Source: Rhizophagus clarus | Taxonomy: Eukaryota; Glomeromycota; Glomeromycetes; Glomerales; Glomeraceae | Direction of reading: 5' to 3' | Assembly: GCA_015698045.1 (NCBI GenBank) | Contig: BLAL01000324.1 | Coordinates: 1,076,501 to 1,140,500 of the forward strand | DNA: 64,000 nucleotides | In this document: in pieces, positions 10,678-22,374 of the stretch | Layout of the letters: each line of letters begins with the position of its first letter | How positions within the stretch are numbered: position 1 is the first letter of the stretch | Made by a program: the position numbers and the translations under genes | The notes under the pieces: generated by a model | What the model saw: only the letters and a program-made list of their open reading frames with translations | Told to the model about the DNA's origin: nothing | Databases searched by the model: none

Positions 10678-13600
10678 ATGAGTCATATTATTACTCTTGA
10701 GGATGAATATTGTGAAAAATGCGGTGAACAATATATAGACTCATCTTATAAATGGTGTAAAACATGTCAAATAAATGAACTTAAAAATAGTAATATTACA
10801 AATTGGACAAGTGAAAATGAAAATATTGATAACTTAATCCAAGAAATGCAATTAAAAATTAAATCTAAAGATGATATAGTATTTGAATGGATACCATATA
10901 ATCAATTTGATGATATTAAAGAGATAGAAACGGATAAAGATGGTTTTGTTAGATTATGTTCAGCAGTATGGAAGAATGGTCCATTACTTTATTGTGAAAA
11001 TGAATGTGGATATAAAAGAAGCTGTCAGAATAAAAGAGTTACTTTAAAATGTTTACATAATTCACAAAACGTCTTTAATGAGGTATAAAATTTCTCTATA
11101 TACATTAGACTCTATCTGAATATATTATTTTTTAATATACTTTTATTTTAAATACTAGGTTAAGGCATATTCGATCAATAGAGATGAATATTTTATGGTT
11201 TATGAAATATATGGAATATCCCAAGCTCCAAATACAGAAAATTATATTCTAATTCTTCAATGCGTATATTGTGAAATATGTGGGAAACGATATACAAATA
11301 TATATGATGAATCAAGTAATTGGTGTAAATCATGTCAAATAGATGATTTAAAAAATAACTTCGTGAACTGGACCAGCGGAAATGAAGAAATTGATAATTT
11401 AATTCAAGAAATGCAATTAAAAATCGATACTTCGGATGACAAGATATTTGAATGGATACCATATAATCAACTTAATGACATCAAAGAAATAAACAAAATT
11501 GATAATTCTGATACAATTTATTCAGCATTTTGGAAAGAAGGTCCACTACATTGGGATGAAGAAGAACGATATATAAGACATCGGAATAAAAATGTTGCTT
11601 TAAAATATTTACGTGATGTCCCCAGTGAATTTCTAAATGAGGTACAGTACGATTCTAATTTTTCTACATAAACATCTTAACAAATATAAGTACATACATT
11701 TTTAATATAATAATTTTTTTCATTTGGATTAAGGTTAAAATTAAAGTATACTTATATTCAATAACACGTACTGATGAATTATTATATGGAATATCTCAAG
11801 ATCCAAATACGAAAAATTATATCATGATTTTTGCAAATACTTACTGTAAAAAATGTGGTGAAAAACTCACAAATTTAGTGTATGATTGGTGTAAATCATG
11901 TCAAATATATGATTTAAGAAATAAATTTACGCAATGGACCAGTGGCCATGAAATAATTGATAATTTAATTCAAGAAATGCAATTAAGAGTTGAAACTTGT
12001 CATGATATAATATTTGAATGGATACCATATAATCAGTTTAATGATATCAAAGAAATAGACAGAGATGATTTTGGTGTAGTATATTCCGCAATATGGAAGG
12101 ATGGTCATTTACAGTGTAATAAATATGAAACTTACAAAAGACGCCAGCAGAATGAAGCTGTTATTTTAAAATTATATAATTCTAAAAATATCACTAATGA
12201 TTTTCTAAATAAGGTATGAACATTCTTTGCAAATTTAGTAAATTAATTTAAATACATATATTAATTTTATAATCATTATTTAATTAGGTTAAGTCATATT
12301 CAATTAAAGAAATTCATTCTGACAAACAACAAATATATGGAATAACTCAACATCCAGATTTGAAAGATTTCATTATAGTTTTAGAATATATACAATGTGA
12401 AAAATGTTGCAAACAATTGTATGATGGTTGGTGTAAACCATGTCAATTAGGTGAATTAACAGACAATTTTACAAATTGGACAAGTGGGAATGAAAAAATT
12501 GATAATTTAGTTCAGTATATGCAATTAAATATTAATTCTGCTGAAGATGTAGTATTTGAATGGATACCATATGATCAATTTGTTGATATTAAAAAGATAG
12601 GTAGAGGTGGTTTTGCTGAAGTCTATTCAGCAATATGGATTGATGGTCCATTTCATCATGCATATGATGAATATTCAAGAAACAAGCCAAAAGAAGTTGC
12701 ATTAAAATGTCTATATAATTCAAAAAATATCAGTGACCAATTTCTAAATGAGGTAGGAAATATTTAATTTAAAAATTGTCTTTTATATAGTATATAACTA
12801 TAATGATGATAATATCTGTCTTTTTGAATTTAAACAGATCAAAGCATATTCAATTAAAGAATACAATAGTACTGATAATATTCTTCCAGTACATGGAATA
12901 ACTCAAAATCCTGATACAAAAGATTATATTATGGTTCTTGATTATGCAAGAGGTGGAGATTTTTGTAATTGGATAAATGAAAATTATAATAGACTTAATT
13001 GGTTATATATAATAAGAATTTTATCATTTATTATTGGAGGTCTCAAGATAATCCACGATGATAAAGATATGGTTCACCGTGATTTTCATACAGGAAATAT
13101 ATTAGTATTTAATAATTCTTTAAACATGTCTAGGGAAAATATATTTATTTCAGATATGGGATTATGTGGACCAGTTGGTAATACAGCTAAGACAGAGATT
13201 TATGGAGTTACACCTTATATAGCTCCTGAAGTATTAAGAGGAGAACCTTATACTAAAGCGGCAGATATATACAGCTTTGGTATGATCATGTACTTTGTAG
13301 CAACAGGAAAACAACCTTTTTCTAATTGTGCACATGATCAAGGTCTAGTGTTAGATATTTGTAAAGGAGATAGACCTAGAATAAATGAATCAGAAGCACC
13401 GAAATGTTATACAGACATGATGAAAAAGTGTTGGGATTCAAAACCAAATAATAGACCAAATGCCGCTGAAATAGAAGAACTAATTAATTTGTTTTATTAT
13501 TCATACTCATATGATGAATCAGAATTTAAAAAAGTGATGAACATTGAAAAAGAAGAACAACATTATAAAATTAAAAGGCAATTCAAAGCATCAGAAGAAT

Positions 13601-13746
13601 CCAGAAAAACATTTATCTCTTCATATGAAGAAAACGAGAATGAAAACAGACGATCAACTACTCATCCAGAAGCTATTTATACATCCCGAATAATTAATAC
13701 TTTGACCAAAGAACAAATTGATGAATGTTTAGATTGTAAAATCTGA
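10678..13746 (+). CDS. Multi-module zinc-ribbon/TKL protein kinase, five exons
   Basis: Exons: 10678-11082, 11159-11641, 11734-12213, 12288-12752 and 12838-13746. The introns are 76, 92, 74 and 85 bp, all GT-AG and all phase 0, and the product is 913 residues. Exons 1-4 each carry a zinc ribbon (CxxC...WCxxC), WTSxNExIDNLIQEMQL, FEWIPY and a kinase N-lobe ending just before the splice. Exons 2-5 start with the beta4-beta5 segment (VKAYSI...YGISQxPNTxNYI). In exons 2-4 this runs straight into the next zinc ribbon. Only exon 4 has an intact glycine loop (IGRGGFAEVYSA) and lysine (VALKCL). Exon 5 supplies the C-lobe: HRDFHTGN, DMG in place of DFG, APE, and CWDSKPNNRP. A soluble signalling kinase is likely. 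Splicing was inferred from reading frame and homology between the exons. Confidence 0.85.
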
Positions 13747-14439
13747 TTGAATAATTTATTAAATTTTTATAAATTTTATGAAATATTTTTTTATTTATTT
13801 TATTTATTATAAGAATTTTACATGTTTTAACTTTATATAGATCATATCAATTTTTAATTGAACTGCTGACTTATTAGTTTACCAAATTTCTTTATTTTTT
13901 TTAACGCAACATCAAGATAACAACTGCTTAAATTTATTAAAATTTTTGTATTGTTGCCATGTTTGAGCAGTCATGTTTGGTGTTTAATTTAATGATGCAA
14001 GTAGCGGTATTTCAGAAAGTAATGTAGTAGTATTGAAAATGTATGCATTATATGGTTATAATAAAGTAGCGTGTACAATTCGCAGTATACGAATAAAATT
14101 TATTTTATGCTAAAATGCTTAATTATTTTATTAGTTAATTTAATTTAAAAATACATGCATCTGTAATGAGAGAACTCTTTACTTTAAACATAGAATAATG
14201 TAATAAAAAATTAATAATTTATCAAGCTAATAATGAACGTATTTCTGTATGAATGTTTGATCTGTTGAAATTAGATTCCTTATCTATCAATTCTTCATTT
14301 TATATAGATGTTAAACTTATATTCATTAAACAAATTACTACATTTCTAACATACAAATAATATATAATAATTTAGTCATACTAAGATCAAATCATTTCAG
14401 TTTTTTTTTTTTTAAATTAAGATTTCTTGAAATAAACAT
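13747..14439. other. Gene-free AT-rich spacer
   Basis: AT-rich sequence downstream of the kinase. I see no gene, long repeat or RNA gene in it. Confidence 0.5.
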
Positions 14440-14717
14440 TGGGCGTGCGTCAGTTAAAAAGGGGGAAATCTACCCTAGAACTAAATTTGAGATTTTTGCA
14501 CTATTTTTATTTAATATTGTATGCCGGTAAGCATAATAAATTGTCGTCTAAGATTTAACGATCATTGTCATATTTGGACATTGTACGACAAGTATTTATC
14601 ACATGACACAGATAAAAATTTAGCCATCAATCCTCCTTTTAAACGTTTCAAGTTTTTTTTCATTTTTCTCAAAATAATGAAAAAAGCGCTTTCCCCTTTT
14701 TAACTGACACACGCCCA
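14440..14717. mobile_element. MITE-like element, ~278 bp
   Basis: The left end TGGGCGTGCGTCAGTTAAAA followed by AGGGG is mirrored at the right end by CCCCTTTTTAACTGACACAC and GCCCA. The ends match over about 28 bp with few mismatches. The interior has no gene. Confidence 0.75.
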
Positions 14718-15435
14718 TTTTTTTATTGTCAACTTCCAAATATAGTGATACATTAACTATGCCTTTAATTACTTCACATATTATGTGACCACTAAGAATA
14801 ATGACCGACATTTATTTTAATCATTGTATTAATTCATTTTGTCAGCCGTATTCTTTTTTCTTTTTCTCATCCATTATTATATTTATATTACAGATTGGAT
14901 AATATTTATTCTCTTGGCATAATTCATTTTAGTTTTCATTTTTTTAAAGGCTAACGCATATTACAAAAAATAATTATAATATAAATTTTTTTCTTTAAAT
15001 ATTTTTATATACAGTATATAAAAAAAAATAATTTTCAATAAGTCTAATTTAAAGAAAAATCTTATTATATTGGACTTAACAGGATTTTATCAATAATTAC
15101 TATAATATTAAAAAAAAAATGAATGAATATGAAACATTTTAAGTATTTATATTAAAAAAAATTTTTGCTTTTGCATACTAAAAAACATTTTTTTTTTTAT
15201 AAAAAAACTAAATTTTTGAACATATCTAGTTCTATAAACATATATTAATTACATTATTAACCAACAAAATAATAATAAAGAGAAGCATTAACCTACTGAC
15301 AAAATGTTAATAAATTCAAATATTTTTGATTTTAAATTATTTACTTGGTCAAACAATAACATACATTCTTTTGAAGATGGTAATTTGGTGATGTTTAATG
15401 GAAAATTTAGGTGCTGGAAAGGTCCTATATTGTAT
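14718..15435. other. Gene-poor spacer with a possible short coding remnant
   Basis: Mostly AT-rich. An ATG at 15304 opens a plus-strand frame with the non-repetitive composition FTWSNNNIHSFEDGN...FRCWKGP before it enters the inverted-repeat element at 15436 and stops at 15483. This may be the end of a decayed host gene cut by that element; support is weak. Confidence 0.25.
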
Positions 15436-15585
15436 ACGTTGTGCGTTAGGTATCGATTTGCGTCAGATGCAATTGGTACTTGACGCGCGTCACTTGAATC
15501 ACAAAATAAAGGTCTCCTAAAGTAAAAAAATTTTTTACTAATGGAATTACTTTTGTTCCATAAGTAAACTTGTTTGTTACACATA

Positions 15586-17378
15586 CCGTAAAATCCCGAA
15601 TATAAACACCCTTCGAAAAAATTTGTAAAAAATAAATTCCGATATAATATATCGATATTACATCACAATTAGTAATTTTATTGAAAATAAAGCATATACA
15701 TTATAGAATAATTAAAGTGGAATATAAAATGTTTGTGAAAAGTAAATGCAAAACTATTAATAATTCTCCTCTATTAGCATCACGAATTTCATTCTCATTC
15801 TGTATTATAACATCTTCAATATCCGAGATTTCTAATTCTTCGTGATCATCATCTAATGATTCTGTTATACCACAAGTTACGAAAGAATTGATAATAATTC
15901 ATTAGATATGTTCTCCCATGAGCGTTACAAACATCACCATACTTAGCGCGTCTAAAGTTTCCCGCGGTAATTTCTCCTGCACCCCCACTTGTCATCCACA
16001 AGTGCCATTTTTTTCGGAGGTTATCCTTGAATGATTTGTTGATAGCAACATCAAGTGGTTGACAGATACTTGTCTATCCGCCGGTATAACTCCTAAATCA
16101 ATATTATTATCACGAAATTTTGTTTTAACAGATTCTTCAAGATGACCCCTAAAAGAATCATAAACAAGCATGATTGGGTTTCTAGATCGATTATTGTTAA
16201 AATAATCAATATAATTTATCATTAATTTGGAATCCATCCAAGCATTCAAACAACCACACCAGATGGAATTTCACCACGTCCCATTCTCATTCCTTTAAAG
16301 ATACATATTGCGGTAGTTTGGTCCCATCTGTATTTTAAAAAATTTTTGAGATTGTTCACTCGAAGTACAACCTGCTACAATACTTACCGGCAGCACAGTT
16401 GAGAAAAACATTAAACCGATTTTTTTCGTTACCTGTTCCACGGATGTGTAAAATTACCTGCCATTTCAAACCACACAGGAGTCTCATCCATATTAAAAAT
16501 ATTGTACATGTCATAGGATCTTTCAGTTCTAAGGCGATTAACTAATCGATAAAAATTTTTCAACAATTGTTCGGTTTGTTGTGGTAGTTCCTATGAGATC
16601 TTTGTACGCCGTCGCAAGGATAATTTTTGTCGTTTCACAAATGCGTACAACCAACGATTTGTCATCTTATTAAATTTCCATAAAGAATTATTTATAATAT
16701 CAGGTTCTCTTAAAATTTCTAACATCTTGACTCGTATTATTGAATAAGTTACAGCAAAGTCCTGCTTCTCTGTTCAATAATCCAGTTATAGAGCTTCTTT
16801 CTCAACTTCAGGATAAAAAACCTTCCGGCCCGAACCAACTTTCTTATTATTTCTGTTTATTTCACCTGCCCAGTTTACACTCGCCTTAACCCAGTATCCA
16901 ACCATACTCTTGTTAAGCCCAAAATGAGTTGCCGCTTTATTTCTTCCACGTTCCTTTGCGTAATTGACCATTTCTTCCTTCTGCTCAATAGAGTACGAAG
17001 TTCGTTCAACTTTACGTCTAAAAGATTTGCGTTTGGTAAGTTTTAAAACAATTTTTGTTAAATTATCAGGAAAGATATTTTTTCACAGAGGCGTAATACT
17101 GACGTAATAAATAAAACTTAAACAATGCCACAAGTTGCCAAACGTAAACGAGTTGTCAAAATGGATCAAAAAAAATAATTCGTGTATGGTACGCTTTTAA
17201 GGATACGATTGTCATACTGTTGTACAAATGATCTTACAGTATTTACAGTATTGAAAATTTCGCTATATATCGATTATTATTTGAACGTTTAAACTAAAGA
17301 ATCCAATTTTTAAAAATTATCGAATTTAATAAGCATCTTTATAACAAAAAAAAGGGTGCTTATGTTCGGGACTTACGG
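15586..17378 (-). mobile_element. Pogo-like (Tc1/mariner superfamily) DNA transposon
   Basis: The ends are CCGTAAAATCCCGAATATAA at 15586 and its imperfect inverse TTATGTTCGGGACTTACGG ending at 17378. Both are flanked by TA, the target duplication of the superfamily. Length is 1793 bp. The interior carries a transposase on the minus strand, and the inverted ends and the encoded protein agree with each other. Confidence 0.85.
15830..17060 (-). pseudogene. Pogo-like DDE transposase, broken
   Basis: An N-terminal helix-turn-helix region is readable at 16786-17010 (SIEQKEEMVNYAKERGRNKA, then HFGLNKSMVGYW). A central catalytic block follows (MDETPVWFEMAG), then MLVYDSFRGHLEESV with the second acidic residue in D-S-F-R-G-H. 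Last comes an IPADRQ region corresponding to the usual IPxGxTSxxQPLD, and a tail with GGAGEITAGNFRRA. The frame is broken several times: a stop follows the HTH segment at 16786, and frame changes occur near 16430, 16255 and 16000. It is therefore inactive. Function when intact: cut-and-paste transposition at TA sites. Confidence 0.8.
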
Positions 17379-17709
17379 TATTGTAAAAGTTTTATGCCTA
17401 TTTAATCTACGTGAAATTATATATTGTAAATTTTATTTGAAATACTCGTAATTCATTAATATTTTGAATGAAGTGTTTTCCATGAGTCCAATTTAATATT
17501 TTGGGGACATATATTTTAATATGATAAATAAACTAATTAATAAAGAAATTTATTTTAAGTTTGGAAGTTTTAATATTAATTATAACTTAATTTGAACATA
17601 TTGATAAAAAATTTTAACAAGAAAGTAATTTTATGTATTTTATACCACAAGTAACGCGTGTCAAGTATCAATTTACTGACGCAAATCGACACCTGACGCA
17701 CAACATATG

Positions 17710-18397
17710 TATTTATATGATATTGTTCAATAGTTTTTATAACTGATTTTTTTAATCAATCACTATCATTTTAATTTACTGCACAATTGCATGGTAATCT
17801 AAGTATCAGATTATATTCAGTTGATTAGAGTTAGGATTATTTAGCACATCCTTCTGTTTCTCCGTTTTTCATTTTTTATAATTAATAATAAATCATATTT
17901 GTCAACTAATATGTCACCGTCCAATCAAAGTGAGAAATCTTTGCGTACGGTTATGGGCACAAGACATTCCTATAATTGACCCTTGCATTGATGTATTGTA
18001 AATTTCTTCAGAAAATTACTTAATTGATAAAAGATTAATAAGAAATTTCGAATAATATTAACAATCCAATTACGAGTTATCATTATTCATAACCAGTGGC
18101 AAATTTGATTTGACTAATGCTCAACAATTGATATTAGAACATTAGGTAGTTGATTATCCAATTGGACCAATTTGAATTTATTTTCAGCCAAATAAGATGC
18201 GGATTTCATAGACCTATATTTTTAGTAATGCATGGTTATATAGAATTGAAGCTATATTAAACCATTTGTTTAATAAGTGGGATTAAGTAGATGGAAATTA
18301 TAGGAAAGTTACGTACAAAGTAGAGTGAAAATGGAAATGATAAATGAAAATTTAGAAAGTTCATTAAAGCATGATCAAAAAGCGCCAGAACGAGGGC
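17710..18397. other. Gene-free spacer
   Basis: AT-rich sequence between the nested transposons and the hairpin at 18398. No gene or clear repeat seen. Confidence 0.45.
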
Positions 18398-18440
18398 TAT
18401 ATCGGTCACAGGATCCTACGTCGGTCCTGTGACCGATATA
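18398..18440. terminator. Strong hairpin downstream of the minus-strand kinase
   Basis: TATATCGGTCACAGGA is mirrored by TCCTGTGACCGATATA with a ~10-base loop. This gives a 16-bp stem about 190 bp past the kinase stop. It might affect 3' end formation or be a miniature inverted repeat; fungal genes do not normally use hairpin terminators, so the regulatory reading is only a guess. Confidence 0.4.
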
Positions 18441-18625
18441 CCATCCAATAATATGTACTTACCGTATTCACGAAAAACAACTAACACAAAAAAACATTTA
18501 TTTGTAATATTTCATCACACAAAAGTAAAATTTATATGTAAAGTTTGAAATTTTATTTATATATATGGTATTAAACGTAGTAGTTTAAATATAAAGATCA
18601 AAATGTTGAATAAAAAAAAAATAAA

Positions 18626-21528
18626 CTATAATAAATCTTCAATTAATTGAGATTTATAAATAGATTGAGTGCGTGTAACAGTTGATTGGTTGCTTTTAAA
18701 AAGAATATTTTCTTTGTAATAATCTTCATCAAAATCTTTAAAAAATGAATTACGTTTTATATCATACTCAATATCAGTACAATAATCTAATGAAAAAACA
18801 TCTGGCCTATTATCTGGATTTGAATCCCAACATTTTTTCATTATGTTAATATAATCTTTTGGTGCTTCCCATTCTTTTATTTCGGGTCTCTTTCCTCTAC
18901 ATATATCTAATGCTAGGTATCTATTATGTTCACGATCAGCAAAGGGTTGCCTTCCAGTTGCTACAAAATACATAATCATACCAATGCTATATATATCTGC
19001 TGCTTTAGTATAGAGTTCTTTTCTAAACAATTCAGGAGCCATATAAGGCATAACCCCATATAATTTGTTTTCATCCATATTATTAACATCACCACATAAT
19101 CCCATATCTGAAATAAATATACCAAATTTATCAACATGATTAGTTGTTAATATATTTCCGATGTGAAGATCACGATGAACTATATCATCCTCATGTAAGT
19201 CTCTAATGCCTTTAACAATTCCACTTATTGCTCTCATTCTGTCTCTCCAGTTGATATCTTCAAAATTAGTTAACCACATATTAAGATCCCCACCTTTTGC
19301 ATATTTAAGAACCATAATGTAATTTTTTGTGTTAGGGTCTTGGGATATTCCATACATTAAAAGAATATTTTTTTTATAACGACGTGATGTTGAATACCTT
19401 TTAATCTGTTTAAAATACAAATTTATTAGTAATTGAAATACCGTAGTTTACGTAGTAATAATAAAGAAATTTCATACCTCATTTAAAAATTTATCAGAAA
19501 TATTTTGTGAATTATCTAAACATTTTAAAGCCACTTTTTCATTGGAATTTCTTTTATATTCATGTTTTTTCTCCTTGTAAATCAACGGTCCATCTTTCCA
19601 TATTGCTGAATATATTGTAGCAAAACCACCTCTTCCTATCTTTTTAATGTCGCTAAATTGATCATATGGTACCCATTCAAATATTACATCATAATAATCA
19701 TTTATATCCGATTGCACTTCTTGAATGAAATTATCAATCCTTTCATTTCCACTGGTCCAATTTTTGTTTAAATTACTTATTTGACATGATACACACCACT
19801 TATAAAGTATATATTTATCATCATTATATATTTCATCACATTTTTCACATCGGTCATATTCAATTACCAAAATATAATTTTTCGATTCTGGATCTTGAGT
19901 TATTCCATATATTTTATGAGAACTATGATCTCTAATGCACTCAGAATTAATCTATTAAATATATGAAAAAAATTGTTATTAAAAATGAATGTGAATGTAT
20001 TGAAAATAAACTTAAGTTAAAATATCATAAATTCATACATTTTTTAGAAGTTTGATTATATTTTGTGAGTCGTATAACTCTAAAGTAACTTTCTTATTCG
20101 ATTCTCTTGTTTGTTTTTTCTTACAATATGATGGCCCATCCTTCCAAATTGCTGAATATATCGCAGCAGTTTCTGTTTCTTTTACATTATTCAATCGATC
20201 ATACGGTATCCATTCAAATACATTATCATCAACATTTCTTTGTCTCAATCGGACTTTTTGAATAAACTTGTTGATATTTTTATCATTACTGATAAACTTA
20301 TTTTTTAAATATTTTATTTGACATTTCCTACACCATTTATATATTTGTGCGTTACAATTTTCGCAAAAACCATGATAAACCATAATATAAACTTCATCAT
20401 TTGCACCAGTTATACCAAATATTTTAGGTTCGGTTTCTTTTGAATTATAATCTTCAACCTATTAAAAAAGAACAAAATCAATTGATTATTAGAATAAAAA
20501 AATAAATAAATATAAATAAATAAATAAAAAAAGTTAAGAAATTCATTCATACCTCATTTAAAAATTCAGTGAAGTTTTGTGATGAATTTGATGAATTACC
20601 TGTAATTTTTAAAACGACTTTTATATTTGGTTTCCTTTTATATGTCTTTTTATTAAAATCATAATATAATGGACCTTCTGTCCATATCGCTGAATAGAGA
20701 ACACAGGATGAATCGTAATTTTTCATTTTTTCATAGGCTGTAAACTGGTAGTTCGGTATCCATTCAAATATCGTATATTTTGGATCATTAATTTTTTCTA
20801 ATTGCTTTTTTTGAACGTAATTATCAATATGTAAATTTCCACTAGTCCAAATTTTAAAATTTTTTATAAAATAATTTGTTTGACATGATTGACACCATTT
20901 ATTCTCATCATTTTCATTTTTCAGGATTGTCGTATGTATTGTATGTATTGGCAAAATTTTCTAAGCACTCATCACAATCTACTACAAGATCCTCTTTAAT
21001 TGTTCCACCATGCACAAATATAAATTTAATAGAAAAATCATATAAATCTTTAATAAACAATAAATAAGTATATAATAAAAGAAATACTTCCAAAGCTCCT
21101 ATTTTTAAGAAATGAAAACTAACTAAATAATTTGAAAATAATATATCAAATAATACTATCTCACATGATGAATTTAGTGCAATTTTTATGAAAATAAAAC
21201 GTAAATAATCAATCTTTTCAATGATTGTTGTAAAATTAGTTGAAAGGTTAAAAATTGATTTAATCTCGTCAGCTGAACAATATTTAGAATAGGTGCGAGT
21301 ATAATAAAAATCAAAAAAAATCAGCTGCTTGATGTGATCAAATTTCTCAATAGGATAATAAAATAATGTTACTTCCAATTCATTATCTTTAGAACCAAAT
21401 TCACAATGAAGAGACCAATTTGGACATATTAGACAAAGTATTATCATCCAATATGAAGTTGTGGAAACAGAAAATAAGAAACAGACTAAAAAAACGATCA
21501 ATCTAATGTTAATATTTATTCTGTCCAT
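18626..21528 (-). CDS. Putative membrane-anchored multi-module zinc-ribbon/TKL kinase
   Basis: Exons on the minus strand: 21528-20553, 20458-20039, 19951-19478 and 19405-18626. The introns are 94, 87 and 72 bp, phase 0, at the same place as in the plus-strand kinase. The first ~200 residues have a hydrophobic N-terminus (about 9-35), a ~90-residue region with Cys residues, and a second hydrophobic stretch (about 126-160), suggesting membrane anchoring. Then VVDCDEC begins a zinc ribbon completed by WCQSC, but the frame shifts by one base near 20925-20950. Either the gene is broken there or the base call is wrong. Three N-lobe modules follow. The first two lack a glycine loop, and the second has VTLELY in place of the lysine motif. 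The third is intact (IGRGGFATIYSA, VALKCL). The C-lobe has HRDLHIGN, DMG, APE and CWDSNPDNRP. Confidence 0.7.
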
Positions 21529-22374
21529 GATTTTTATTTTTTCATTTAAAAAAAGAAAAAAAAAATGAATTTAGGATTGAACGAGAAAAAAAAATCAGTT
21601 TATGTAGCTTATTGGTGAGATTATTAGCGTTAGGTTAACTATTTTAAGATCATCATCACATGTCATATAACATTATTTCATTTATCGCCAAATTTGGATC
21701 AAACTAGCCGATCTTCGTTTGCTTTTATTGTTTACTTTGTTTTATTCCCCATTTTTGTCTTAGTTTGCTATCGTCATTTGATAAATCTGCATCTTAAACA
21801 TAGTCTTAAAAATAATAACGTGTTGAACATACACGATTAACTCTATGAATCATTGAATTGAGCAACAAAATTTTTATTGTACGCCTTATGTAAGCACCGA
21901 ACATTTTATTAGTTCGAAATTTTTGAAATGATAAAGTGTTTTAACGAAGAAAATTAAATACGGACTAAACAAAATAGTTGTGAGAACCATACGAAGCGGT
22001 AAAAATCAACTCCTTTCTTAATACCTTATTGATTTTTTTAGTTCCCATAGAGGGGTTTTAGAAAAGACAAGCCCTGGAGGCCTTTAGAAATTTTACGCGG
22101 AGAAAAAACGTTTTTCAAAAAGATGGTGACCTGGACAAAAAGTAACTTGAAAAAATAAGAAAGATGAGAAAAACTGCTATTTGACACCACGAAATTGCCC
22201 TCAAATAACTGAAAATAAAAAGAATAGTAAATTCTATCTTCACCACCAACGATTTTTGGCGTATAAAAAGGAATCTCAACGCAAATCGGAAGTCATAGAA
22301 AAAAACATCGACGCGTTGGATGTAAAGCGATGGCAATTTCGACTTTTCTTTTCTATTGGTCTTCATTTGTTGAC
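21529..22374. other. Spacer with the 3' remnant of a lost Myb-like duplicate
   Basis: Up to about 22300 no gene is evident. The segment 22335-22395 matches both the 3' end of the next gene (25675-25717) and the sequence right of the solo LTR (26550 onward). It therefore looks like the tail of a further duplicate unit whose body is gone. Confidence 0.4.

Larger units (their letters stand above)
15436..17709. mobile_element. Outer inverted-repeat element split by a pogo-like insertion
   Basis: GTTGTGCGTTAGGTATCGAT plus TTGCGTCAG at 15438, and further TACTTGACGCGCGT, are mirrored at 17650-17709 (ACGCGTGTCAAGTA ... CTGACGCAAATCGACACC ... ACGCACAAC). Removing the inner transposon leaves an element of about 480 bp, a typical MITE size. 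The host element is therefore older than the pogo insertion. Confidence 0.75.
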
